64,000 nt of DNA, taken from the NCBI RefSeq assembly GCF_009767915.1, contig NZ_WSRP01000012.1, positions 1-64,000 on the forward strand. The letters are read 5' to 3'. This DNA comes from Parasutterella muris (GTDB taxonomy: Bacteria; Pseudomonadota; Gammaproteobacteria; Burkholderiales; Burkholderiaceae_F). Within the stretch, counting starts at the first letter, position 1. Every line of letters starts with the position of its first letter. The notes beneath the pieces were generated by a model that saw nothing but the letters and a program-made list of their open reading frames with translations, had not been told where the DNA came from and made no database searches. Positions 26,280 through 34,641 of the stretch are shown piece after piece. The position numbers were made by a program, and so were the translations under genes.

Positions 26280-27317
26280 TTAGAAGCTGTGACGCAGGCC
26301 AAGGTAGACCTGATAACCGTTCATAGCAACATCTTCTGTATTCTTCCAAGCTTTGGCGCCGTCAGCGTAACCGGCATAAGCCTTGACAGCTGTTCTCTTA
26401 GAAAGGGGATAGATATAAGCAGCGCCAATATTCCATGCGCGGACTTTCTGTTCTTCAGCACCGATAGCGTCATCGTCGCCGAAGAGATAACGGCCGCCAG
26501 CGAGGAGATCGCCGCCACCTACAGCAACCTTAGCAGAAAGGCCGAACATATGAGTCTTTTTGCCTTCGTCCTGATGTGCCCACTGGTAAGCAAACATCGG
26601 TGTCACAGTACCAAGGTTGTATTCGAAGCCGTAGTTAATGACATACTGAGTCTTTTTCTTAGCATCGCCAGTTGCATCTTTATGATCAACTGCTTCGAGG
26701 ATTAAGCTAGATTTGATCGCGTTAGCGTTGTAGAGTGCACCGAGGCCATAGTAATGGTTGTTTTTAGACCATTTGTTTTCATCGGCAGACGTGCCATTGG
26801 AGTACATAGCACTAAGTTTGAGGCCGCCGAAGCTCGGTGTCTGGTATGCAACAGCATTATCCACGCGGGAGAAGGATGTGCCAATAGCACTTGTCCAGGA
26901 AGAAAGACCGAAGCCTGTTCCGAGAGCCCAACCTGTCAGAATAGTATTGGACTGAGCGCCGGAAGAAAGTGTACCAGTACGGCCAGCACCTAAGCGTCCG
27001 AAGGGGCCAGTTACATAGAGGAATGCTTCACGGCTGAACTGTTTGCCGCCTGTAGCTTCGCCGCCGTTGTCAACATTAAATCCCTGTTCAAGGATGAAGC
27101 CGACAGCATAGCCGTTGCCGAGTTCTTCAACGCCTTTGATACCCCAGCGAGAGCCCTGGTCAAAACCGGACTTCAGCTGAACTGTTGTGTCCTGATGTTT
27201 GGCTTTCTGAACCAGCACACCTTCTTCAATAACACCATAGAGTGTTACGTTGGAAGCGGCAAAAGCCAGGGAAGAGAAAGCGCCGAGGACGCCCATTGCT
27301 AAAAGTGTCTTTTTCAT
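26280..27317 (-). CDS. Gram-negative porin 5
   Basis: The 345-residue paralogue is very close to porin 4 across the signal peptide, early strands (GVIEEGVLVQKAKHQDTTVQ) and C-terminus (VYLGLRHSF). It differs in loops, for example TGPFGRLGAGRTG and ATGDAKKKTQ. An upstream in-frame ATG at 27362 lies inside the leader. It is the first of the four minus-strand porins; each unit carries its own leader and terminator, consistent with separate transcripts. Confidence 0.9.
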   Translation of the reverse strand: MKKTLLAMGVLGAFSSLAFAASNVTLYGVIEEGVLVQKAKHQDTTVQLKSGFDQGSRWGIKGVEELGNGYAVGFILEQGFNVDNGGEATGGKQFSREAFLYVTGPFGRLGAGRTGTLSSGAQSNTILTGWALGTGFGLSSWTSAIGTSFSRVDNAVAYQTPSFGGLKLSAMYSNGTSADENKWSKNNHYYGLGALYNANAIKSSLILEAVDHKDATGDAKKKTQYVINYGFEYNLGTVTPMFAYQWAHQDEGKKTHMFGLSAKVAVGGGDLLAGGRYLFGDDDAIGAEEQKVRAWNIGAAYIYPLSKRTAVKAYAGYADGAKAWKNTEDVAMNGYQVYLGLRHSF

Positions 27318-27373
27318 TTGAGAAATACTCCAATTGAAGTTAAAAACTTGCAGAAAGTTCAAATTCCTAGCAA
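27318..27373 (-). repeat. Conserved porin leader, copy 5
   Basis: This leader copy is identical in layout to copy 4. Sequence upstream of it differs from the intergenic parts of the array, marking the edge of the duplicated block. Confidence 0.8.
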
Positions 27374-27439
27374 CAATTCGGAGCGAATTCCAACGCGAAA
27401 CTTCTTCAGAGGCTCGTTTATCTTAAAATGTACAAACTA

Positions 27440-28435
27440 TTATTGTCTTTCCGGTCCATCCGATACGAACTGAAATTCTTTAAGAAGCCACGGGATACTC
27501 TGTCCCAATGTATCTTCTACTTTTTCCCTAATAATCCCTTTAATAGTTCTGCAGACTTTCGCTTGGAGATCCTCACTGCAGTTCCTGCGGGCGACTAAAA
27601 AAACTTTTCGTTTTCCCAACTCCGCGGGAGCTCTCCTGACCTGAATGTTGGAAGAACATCTAAATAAAGAAATACCTTGCGGCTGAGTGATGCTCCAGCC
27701 GATACCCTGGCTGACGAACTCATAAATCATAAAGTTACTGTCAAGCTCAAATTTATTTGCCGGTGCTCTTCTTTCAAAACCTTTAATGGCATTAAAACAT
27801 CGGCTGTTCGCAGTGTACTTACCGTGATAAATAAAAGGAAGACCACAGAGCTGGAGCTCTTCCCAGCTCAATGGATCGTGAGACGGAATTGGATACCCCT
27901 TCGGGAAAAGTACGACCCAAGGCTCTAAAAATAAAAGGTTCCATTGCAGAGAGGGAGATAAAACTTCAGGCACAGATACAACTGCCATATCCAGTTCTCG
28001 CTCCATCAGGCTCATCAAAAGTTTGTCAGACGTCTCTACACTTAGCCTCAGCTGGCCAACACTGCCGTCCAAAGCCTGCGTGAGTTCCGCCCCGCAGAAA
28101 GAGGCCGCTGATTCAATTAAACCAATATCCAATACCGGTTTTAAATAATTTCTTGTTCGAAACAGCTCAACCATCCGCCGATTCTGCTCGGCATCAAGAG
28201 AGAGTTTCTTGTAAAGCGCCTCTCCTTCCTGAGTTGTTCTCAGCGGCCTTGTCTCTCTTTCAAAGAGATTAAAGCACAGGGAATTCTCTAGGCGCTTTAT
28301 TGTCTGAGAAATGGATGACTGGCTCGTCTGCAGTACTTCCGCTGCGGCAGAGAAGGATTTAAGACGAGCACAAACAATAAAAATCTCACAGCTGCGAGTA
28401 TAGAAACCACTGAAGTCCTTCAAGTCTGCTGTCAT
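27440..28435 (-). CDS. LysR-family regulator, divergent from Dcu/formimino operon
   Basis: The 331-residue LysR protein has a helix-turn-helix at about residues 20-75 (SFSAAAEVLQTSQSSISQTI, FNLFERETRPLRTTQEG) and an effector domain starting PVLDIGLIESAASF. It belongs to the paralogous LysR set of this island, which share FERxTRPL and an IGLIES-like motif. It is divergent from the Dcu carrier/formiminotransferase operon, about 216 bases apart with an ATTATTT-centred palindrome between them, so it probably controls that operon in response to a pathway metabolite. Confidence 0.9.
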   Translation of the reverse strand: MTADLKDFSGFYTRSCEIFIVCARLKSFSAAAEVLQTSQSSISQTIKRLENSLCFNLFERETRPLRTTQEGEALYKKLSLDAEQNRRMVELFRTRNYLKPVLDIGLIESAASFCGAELTQALDGSVGQLRLSVETSDKLLMSLMERELDMAVVSVPEVLSPSLQWNLLFLEPWVVLFPKGYPIPSHDPLSWEELQLCGLPFIYHGKYTANSRCFNAIKGFERRAPANKFELDSNFMIYEFVSQGIGWSITQPQGISLFRCSSNIQVRRAPAELGKRKVFLVARRNCSEDLQAKVCRTIKGIIREKVEDTLGQSIPWLLKEFQFVSDGPERQ

Positions 28436-28470
28436 CCCGGCTTCCTGCCTTACCCCACCATTCGGGGATC

Positions 28471-28486
28471 ATTATTTAAAAATAAT
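28471..28486. promoter_or_regulatory. Candidate LysR operator palindrome
   Basis: ATTATTT and AAATAAT form a perfect inverted repeat around AA, 36 bases upstream of the LysR gene start, in the divergent promoter region. The shape fits LysR-type boxes (AT-rich T-N11-A); regulator identity is inferred. Confidence 0.45.
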
Positions 28487-28651
28487 ATCACTTGTTAGTG
28501 GGGCTTCATCTCTCTCGTTGTTTTATTACTTTCTAATTAGATTGATCTTTGCCGTCGGCTGTTCTTCTCACAATAAATCAAAGAGTAACCGGTCTGCGGC
28601 ACCCCTTCTCTCCCAATACCCCTTTGGGGTGTCAACCAAGGAGTAAAAATC

Positions 28652-29971
28652 ATGTTTGCAGTTGAACTCTTAGTCGTTCTCGTTGCCTTAGCCATAGGTG
28701 CGAGATTAGGCGGTATATTTTTAGGCATCGCCGGCGGTATGGGCCTAGCAGTTCTTGCTATTTTCTGCGGCCTCGCTCCTTCTTCCCCTCCAATGGACGT
28801 GATGCTGATCATCACATCCGTCATTGTCGCTGCTGCCGCGCTGCAAGTAGCAGGCGGAATGGATTTCCTGGTAGGTGTCGCAGAACATATCCTTCGGGCA
28901 AATCCGAAATACATCACTTTCCTGGCCCCGATGGTTTGTTATCTCTTCACAATCATGGCTGGAACCGGAAATATCGCTTTTGCCTTGTTGCCTGTTATCG
29001 CTGAAGTTTCCAGAGAAACAGGTGTACGCCCCGAAAGACCGATGTCTATCTCCGTCGTGGCGAGCCAGCAGGCAATTACAGCAAGCCCCGTTTCTGCAGC
29101 AATGGCAGCGTTAATTGTCCTATTGACTCCGCATGGAATCGGCATGGGGCAAATCATGCTTGTCTGTATTCCGGCTACAATCATCGGATGTCTTTTAGGC
29201 GCTCTTGTCGTTCTGAAACGCGGCCCCGAACTGGCTGATGATCCTGTTTATCAGAAACGCTTGGCTGAAGGTGCCATCGAGTCCGTCAAAAAACATAAAG
29301 CCCAGAAAGTCTACCCAACTTCTGCAAAAATCTCCGTTTGGCTTTTTCTTTTAGGAACTGTCATCATTGTCCTTTTCGGAACAATCCCGAGCCTCAGGCC
29401 TGTCTATCATATGGGTGATAAAGTAGTTACGCTTTCAATGACCCATATCATTGAAATCCTCATGCTCGTCGTCGCCGGCATCATCGTCCTTGTCTGCAAG
29501 CCTAATATCGATAAGATCGCAAAAAGCTCTGTCTTCCAAGCCGGTATGACAGGCGTTATCTGTATTTACGGTTTGGCTTGGATGGGTGACACGCTGATTT
29601 CCGCTTACCTGCCTCAGCTCCAGGAATACTGCAAGAACTTCTTCCAAGAATACCCCTGGACTTTCGCAATCGTTCTGATGGCAGTTGCGTCTGTCGTTCT
29701 AAGCCAGGCCGCAACAACTCGCCTTATCTACCCGCTTGCGATTACTCTCGGTTTATCTCCGGTTGCACTCGTCGCCTGCTGGCCTGCCACCGCCTGTCTG
29801 TATATCATCCCGACTTATGCCACAATCGTCGCCGGTGTCGCATTTGATTCAACAGGTACTACAAAAATCGGCAGATTCGTAATCAACCATTCTTATCTCC
29901 TTCCCGGTATGGTTACGACAATCACCAGTGTCGCCGCTGCATTCTTAATCGCGCCGCTCGTTCTGCAATAA
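28652..29971 (+). CDS. Anaerobic C4-dicarboxylate transporter (DcuA/DcuB family)
   Basis: The 439-residue membrane protein has about ten to twelve hydrophobic segments. Dcu features include ALAIGARLGGIFLGIAGGMGLAVL, APPMDVMLII-like SSPPMDVMLIITSV, AGTGNIAFALLPVIAEVS, GVRPERPMSISVVASQQAI and ASPVSAAMAALI. Dcu carriers exchange fumarate, aspartate or malate for succinate during fumarate respiration. It begins an apparent operon with cyclodeaminase, formimidoyltransferase and HutD (18-base gap to the next gene), so aspartate/glutamate or a histidine-derived acid could be the cargo. AAGGAG precedes the ATG. It is paralogous to the gene at 52057. Confidence 0.9.
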   Translation: MFAVELLVVLVALAIGARLGGIFLGIAGGMGLAVLAIFCGLAPSSPPMDVMLIITSVIVAAAALQVAGGMDFLVGVAEHILRANPKYITFLAPMVCYLFTIMAGTGNIAFALLPVIAEVSRETGVRPERPMSISVVASQQAITASPVSAAMAALIVLLTPHGIGMGQIMLVCIPATIIGCLLGALVVLKRGPELADDPVYQKRLAEGAIESVKKHKAQKVYPTSAKISVWLFLLGTVIIVLFGTIPSLRPVYHMGDKVVTLSMTHIIEILMLVVAGIIVLVCKPNIDKIAKSSVFQAGMTGVICIYGLAWMGDTLISAYLPQLQEYCKNFFQEYPWTFAIVLMAVASVVLSQAATTRLIYPLAITLGLSPVALVACWPATACLYIIPTYATIVAGVAFDSTGTTKIGRFVINHSYLLPGMVTTITSVAAAFLIAPLVLQ

Positions 29972-29988
29972 AAAGGATTGGATTAAAC

Positions 29989-30627
29989 ATGAATCCCATA
30001 AACAACTTAACCGACCTCACCGTAACTGAATTCTGCGAAGTTACAGCCTCCGAAGCTCCAACCCCGGGCGGAGGAAGTATTTCCGCCCTTTCAGGAGCGT
30101 TGGCTGCATCTTTAGCTGAAATGGTCGCAAACCTTAGTCTTCCTAAGGACGGTTCGCCTTCTCCGGAATTTTTGGCCATTAAAGAGAAAGCAAACTCTCT
30201 GCAGAGTCGTCTTCTCATTCTCGTCGAAAAAGATGCAGCGAGCTTTGACAGTGTTATGGCTGCATTTAAACTGCCAAAAGCAACGGAGGAAGAGAAGCTG
30301 CAGAGAAAAGAGAAGATTCAGGAGGCTCTTAAACTCGCCTCTAAAGTTCCGCTGGAGGTGGCACTTGTCTCTACCGAAATCTTTGAACTCATTCCCACGC
30401 TGCTCGAGGGTAACCAAAACGCAATCACCGACGCAATGATCGCAGCAATGAATGCGAGAAACGCAGTTCTAGGAGCTCTCCTAAATGCCCGTATTAACTT
30501 AGGCTCTATCAAGGATGATGCCTATGTAAAAGCAGCCCTTCGAAACATAGAGGAAAGCGAGAAAATGGCTCGTGAATCCGAGGAAGCCTTACTGGCAATC
30601 GGGTATAAGAAACTTTCTAAGGAGTAA
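29989..30627 (+). CDS. fchA: Formimidoyltetrahydrofolate cyclodeaminase
   Basis: The 212-residue cytoplasmic enzyme converts 5-formimino-THF to 5,10-methenyl-THF and ammonia in histidine degradation. It matches the FTCD_C family: VTEFCEVTASEAPTPGGGSISALSGALAASLAEMVANLSL at the N-terminus (the APTPGGGS loop is typical), then a helical bundle with ALKLASKVPLEVA and NAITDAMIAAMNARNAVLGALLNARINL. In mammals it is fused to the transferase; here it is a separate protein. It is followed 3 bases later by the transferase gene, so the two are co-translated. Confidence 0.92.
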   Translation: MNPINNLTDLTVTEFCEVTASEAPTPGGGSISALSGALAASLAEMVANLSLPKDGSPSPEFLAIKEKANSLQSRLLILVEKDAASFDSVMAAFKLPKATEEEKLQRKEKIQEALKLASKVPLEVALVSTEIFELIPTLLEGNQNAITDAMIAAMNARNAVLGALLNARINLGSIKDDAYVKAALRNIEESEKMARESEEALLAIGYKKLSKE

Positions 30628-30630
30628 AAA

Positions 30631-31509
30631 ATGTCAAAAGTTATCGAATGTATTCCAAATTTTAGTGAAGGAAAGAATCAGGCAGTCATCGACAAGATCT
30701 CTGAAGTTGCCGCCTCCGTTCCCAACGCGCGCCTTATTAACGTCAATGTGGACCCTGCTTATAACCGCTGCGTTCACACGATCATCGGGGAACCTCAGGC
30801 AGTCTTAGAAGCAACATTCAGAGCATGCAAGGCCGCTGTAGAAAACATCGACATGAATCACCATAAGGGTGAGCATCCGCGCATCGGTGCGATTGACGCA
30901 AGCCCGATCATCCCGATCGAAGATGTAACAATGGAAGAATGTGTCGAATACGCAAATCAGTTGGCCGAAAGAGTCTCCTCTGAACTGAAAGTACCGGTCT
31001 ACCTCTATGAAAAAGCGGCTAAAAAACCGGAACGCGTTAAACTCCAGAACGTCCGTCACCCGGAATATGAAGGCCTCTGCGAACTCATCTCTCAGCCGGA
31101 ATGGGCTCCCGACTACGGCGAAGCCAAAATGCACCCAACTGCAGGCGCTATGCCTCTTGGCGTAAGAGGCCCGATGGTTGCCTTCAACATCACGCTCAAC
31201 ACTCCGGATGTAAAGATTGCAAAACACATTGCCCAGTCCTTCCGTGAGGCAAAAGGAGGTTATGAGGATGCTCGAGCAATTGGCGTTTACATCGCTGAAC
31301 GCAATGTCTGCCAAGTCAGCTGCATGATTAATTACAAGATTGTTCCACTTTACAGAATTATCGAAATGGTCAGAAGCGAAGCAAGACGCTACGGCCTCAG
31401 CATTATCGGCACTGAAGTCTGCGGAATGGTCCCTTTCGACGCTCTGATGGACTGTTGCGAATTCTATATGCAGCTCGAAGGTTTTGATCGCAAGAAACAG
31501 ATCCTTTAA
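30631..31509 (+). CDS. ftcD: Glutamate formimidoyltransferase
   Basis: The 292-residue enzyme moves the formimino group from N-formimino-L-glutamate to tetrahydrofolate, releasing glutamate. The family start KVIECIPNFSEG and RLINVNVDPAYNRCVHTIIG are clear. Further matches are HPRIGAIDASPIIP, PVYLYEKAA and LGVRGPMVAFNITLNTPD. It is the N-terminal half of mammalian FTCD as a free-standing protein, which suits pairing with the separate cyclodeaminase three bases upstream. No histidase, urocanase or imidazolonepropionase is in the window, so the upstream steps of histidine breakdown are elsewhere, or formiminoglutamate is taken up. AAGGAG precedes the ATG. Confidence 0.93.
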   Translation: MSKVIECIPNFSEGKNQAVIDKISEVAASVPNARLINVNVDPAYNRCVHTIIGEPQAVLEATFRACKAAVENIDMNHHKGEHPRIGAIDASPIIPIEDVTMEECVEYANQLAERVSSELKVPVYLYEKAAKKPERVKLQNVRHPEYEGLCELISQPEWAPDYGEAKMHPTAGAMPLGVRGPMVAFNITLNTPDVKIAKHIAQSFREAKGGYEDARAIGVYIAERNVCQVSCMINYKIVPLYRIIEMVRSEARRYGLSIIGTEVCGMVPFDALMDCCEFYMQLEGFDRKKQIL

Positions 31510-31519
31510 GAGGCTAATC

Positions 31520-32134
31520 ATGGCTGTCAGACTAAACTCAAAAACAGACCGTATCGTCCACTCATGGGCAGGCGGAAGCACAGAGGAAGTCCTGCTTCTG
31601 CCGGAAGGCTCCACATGGGAAAACAAGGATTTTAAAATCCGTGTTTCTTCCGCTGTCTGCTTCGGAGGCTCTTCACTCTTTTCTGATTTCACGGGCTTTA
31701 CCCGTCATATCAGCCCGAGAAAAGGTGTGCTTCAAATGGAGCATGTCTTGCAGTCGGGAGAGAAAAAGTCCGTGCATCTCGAGCCCTACGAGATAGATAT
31801 CTTCCAAGGCGCCTGGAAAACAACATCTGAGGGGGCCTATGAGGATTTCAATCTTCTTACGGATAACTCCTTCTCCGGTGCAGTTCAGGCTGTCAAAGGA
31901 TCAGCTGAATTCTCTTTCGATCCCAAAAAACAGTATCTGGCAGGATTCTTCTGCACCGCTGATACCGTATTTCACTGCTCCGGTGTTTCGCTAGAAGGAT
32001 CTCTTTCACTTCACGAAGGAGACTTCCTCTACTTCCTTAGCGAAGACACAGACACAGCAGAGTCTGCTTCCATCTCCCCGAGAAAGCCGGATGCTCCGTG
32101 CGGATATTGGATAACGGTCCGTCATAGAAATTAA
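31520..32134 (+). CDS. hutD: HutD/Ves-family protein
   Basis: The 204-residue cupin-like protein of the HutD family shows RIVHSWAGGSTEEVLLLPEGSTWENKDF (family: W-x-GG-x-T-x-E, then P), KIRVSSAVCFGGSSLFSDFTGFTRHI and the later DFLYF end. HutD is tied genetically to histidine utilisation, possibly limiting formiminoglutamate or urocanate levels. Its position after formimidoyltransferase (10 bases) supports that here. AGAGG precedes the ATG at 31520; an earlier in-frame ATG lies inside the upstream gene. Last gene of the operon, followed by a terminator. Confidence 0.85.
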   Translation: MAVRLNSKTDRIVHSWAGGSTEEVLLLPEGSTWENKDFKIRVSSAVCFGGSSLFSDFTGFTRHISPRKGVLQMEHVLQSGEKKSVHLEPYEIDIFQGAWKTTSEGAYEDFNLLTDNSFSGAVQAVKGSAEFSFDPKKQYLAGFFCTADTVFHCSGVSLEGSLSLHEGDFLYFLSEDTDTAESASISPRKPDAPCGYWITVRHRN

Positions 32135-32153
32135 TCAGAAGCCGCAATTGCTT

Positions 32154-32190
32154 AGCCGAAGCCTCTTTCCATGAGGCCTTCGGCTTTTTA
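32154..32190 (+). terminator. Terminator after hutD
   Basis: AGCCGAAG-CCTC pairs with GAGG-CCTTCGGCT (one bulged base), followed by TTTTTA. It separates hutD from the convergent LysR gene that ends at 32188. Confidence 0.8.
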
Positions 32191-33165
32191 ATAAATCTTT
32201 ATCTCGCGGCAAAGCCAAGGGGCTAAGGGACTAAGTCGGGTTTCGCTCTTTTGGACAACCAGACTCGACAGTGACTTTTTAATCGTTTCCCGTATTGTTC
32301 GATCTGATAGATGCGGACAAACCAACTGAACCTTACGGCTCGGCATAGCGACAGGAGCTTTTAAAATTTTCACCGTCGTTAGCGGTCCGCTTTCAAAAAG
32401 GCTCCACGGCTGAAAAAAACTCCATCCCAATCCGGCGGAAATCATTTGGAAAATCGCTCGATTGTTATCCGCTTCCAACATGTAGGGAAAATTAAGAGAA
32501 AAGCGGTCTGTAAACCTCTGTATGGCAATCCCGTCCGCTGTAATCTTGGAATGATGGATAAACGGGATACCCGCTCGGAGCAGAGTAGCCCAACTGTCAA
32601 TCACTTCAATAGGGGAATCGATCGGAAGCATCAGTACCAGCGGAGACGAGAAAATCGGCTCCGGATCAAAATATTCTCCGGAGTAAAGTTCTGAGGAAAT
32701 AATCGCCGCATCGAGCCCTCTGTTGGAAATCTGCGCCATCAGCGTTTCCGATGTAGCGACCTTAAGTCTCAGCTGACCGCATAAAGGTTTGAGTGACTTT
32801 ACAAGGGAGGCCGCAGCAAAATCCGCGATTGATTCTATTAATCCGATGCGCAGAATCGGACGAATAAAGTTGTCACTGCGAATACGCTGCAGCAGTTCAG
32901 AGAACTCCATTCGGTATCGCTGGAGCAATTCCATCACCGCGCTTCCCTCCGGTGTGAGGCGAAGCGGTCTTGTCGAACGCTCAAACAGATCAAAACCCAG
33001 TTTATCCTCAAGAAATTTAACGGAAAGGGACACCGAAGGCTGTGTGACAGAGAGCGTCTCTGCAGCTAAAGAAAAAGATCCGACTTTCGCAGCACACATA
33101 AAAACGGTAACGTGTCGTGCCATAACAGAGCTGCAAAGATCCCAATTCGACTGATGCTTCTTCAT
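32188..33165 (-). CDS. LysR-family regulator, divergent from M20 peptidase
   Basis: This is a 325-residue member of the island's paralogous LysR set. The helix-turn-helix is SFSLAAETLSVTQPSVSLSV, followed by FDLFERSTRPLRLTPEG and the effector domain start RPILRIGLIESIADF. It is divergent from the peptidase gene at 33273 with about 107 AT-rich bases between them, so it is likely to regulate the peptidase and perhaps the following lyase. The effector is unknown. Confidence 0.9.
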   Translation of the reverse strand: MKKHQSNWDLCSSVMARHVTVFMCAAKVGSFSLAAETLSVTQPSVSLSVKFLEDKLGFDLFERSTRPLRLTPEGSAVMELLQRYRMEFSELLQRIRSDNFIRPILRIGLIESIADFAAASLVKSLKPLCGQLRLKVATSETLMAQISNRGLDAAIISSELYSGEYFDPEPIFSSPLVLMLPIDSPIEVIDSWATLLRAGIPFIHHSKITADGIAIQRFTDRFSLNFPYMLEADNNRAIFQMISAGLGWSFFQPWSLFESGPLTTVKILKAPVAMPSRKVQLVCPHLSDRTIRETIKKSLSSLVVQKSETRLSPLAPWLCREIKIY

Positions 33166-33272
33166 AAGTCAAAATCAATACTAAACATAATATTTTGATT
33201 ATAAATATATTCTTTTTCTTATGTTAGGGGCAGTCTGATCATTGTTCTCTCTAAACTCCCTCATAGGAAAAA

Positions 33273-34462
33273 ATGATTACAGCCAAAGAAATCTCAGACT
33301 TTGTAGAAGCCAACCGAACCGAAGCCATCGAATGCCTTCAGGAGCTCCTGAGGACCCCTAGCGTGACCGGAGACGAAGAGCCAGTCAGCTTCGTCTTTGA
33401 AAAGCGCATGAAGGACAGCGGCCTCAATGTGGATCGAATCGAAGCGAAGCCTCACCGTCCGAATCTGCTTGCTTTGTGGGAAGGCAGTCAAAAAGGAAAA
33501 ACTTTCGTTTTTAACGGTCATATGGACGTGTTTCCTCCGGATCCGGAGGACCCCGGTATGTTCGGCCCGTGGTCGGGAAAAGAGCATGAAGGCTGCATCT
33601 ACGGCAGAGGCGCTTCTGATATGAAAGGCGGAGACGCCGGCGCACTCATGGCGGTTATCTTCCTAAGAAAAATGGGGTTTGAGCCCAAGGGTAATGTGCT
33701 TTTAAGCTGGATGTGCGACGAGGAGTTCGGAGGCGAGCTTGGCGTTCAATATCTGCTCAGCAAAGGCTATCTGCGCGGCGATTTTGGTATTTGTATGGAG
33801 CCGAGTGACGGAATGCTCGTCCCTCAGCACGGCGGAATTTTGAGAGGCTACATTTCTTATACATCCGAGCCCGGACATACCGCGCTGCTCTCAAAGGGAA
33901 AACAGCACTTCAAAAAGCCGTCACAGCTATCGGGGAACTGGAGGTGCTCAACAGCACCCTGATTACACGTCCCTCCTCGAAAGGACTGCCGCCTCCGCAC
34001 CTCACCATTGCCGTTATGAACTCCGGCAAGGCAGCTAATGTCTACCCGTCTGAGGCGACATTCTGGTTCGATCGACGCTTAGTCCCGGGAGAAAACCATG
34101 ACGAAGCATTGAAAGAGATTACTGATGTCTTGGACGCTCTGAAGAAAGAAGACGATTCCTTTGACTATCAGCTCACGGTCACCTCAAGACGCCCGCTTCT
34201 GGACATCCCAAAGGATGATCCGTTTATCCAGCTGGTCGCCAAGTCGTACAAGGAAGTCATGGGTAAAGACGTGGAAATGGTTGCTGAACCCTGGGGCTCA
34301 GACGCCGCCTGGATCCGTAAAGTGACTCACATGCCGATTCCAAACTTCGGCGCCGCTAACGGCGAAAATGAAATGGGCAAAGCCAACGAAAAGATCAGCA
34401 CGCAGAAATATCTTGACTTCATCAAGGTCTATATGATGACGGTAGTCAACGCTCTTAGTTAA
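33273..34462 (+). pseudogene. M20-family peptidase/deacylase split by a -1 frameshift
   Basis: Two overlapping frames encode one ArgE/DapE-type metallohydrolase. Frame 1 (33273-33962) has NGHMDVFPP (His83, Asp85), GRGASDMKGG (Asp116), DEEFGG (Glu150-Glu151) and CMEPSDG. Frame 2 continues with TALQKAVTAIGELEVLNS, LTIAVMNSGKAANVYPSEATFWFDRR and AEPWGSDAAW. The switch falls exactly at GGGAAAA (33896-33902), read G GGA AAA in frame 1, which is a classic -1 slippery heptamer; a one-base loss in the A run would look the same. Frame 1 otherwise stops at 33960. The usual C-terminal metal-binding His (AHxPNE) appears as GKANE, so activity may be altered even if the frames are joined. Confidence 0.75.
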
Positions 34463-34479
34463 AAGAACGATAAGGACAC

Positions 34480-34510
34480 AGGCCTTCAGTCTTCATTGAA
34501 GGCCTTTTTT
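34480..34510 (+). terminator. Terminator after M20 gene
   Basis: GGCCTTCA pairs with TGAAGGCC around an eight-base loop and is followed by six T residues, 18 bases after the stop codon. Confidence 0.88.
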
Positions 34511-34641
34511 ATCAACTGTACCTGAGGCGATCCCATTAACGTTTTTAATCCCGTGTTATAAGCTTTATATATGGTTATTGTTGTTTGATAACCGATACAC
34601 AAAAATGAGACTGTCTTAAACACAAACCAAGGAAATCATAA

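Noticed and set aside
21180-27373. Porin repeats as a CRISPR-like or transposon array
   Set aside because: The repeats are leaders and terminators of full-length porin genes, not short spacers, and no transposase or terminal inverted repeats bound them.
30805-31692. Long minus-strand open frame over formimidoyltransferase
   Set aside because: It is antisense to a gene with an unambiguous family match; the product has no recognisable domain.
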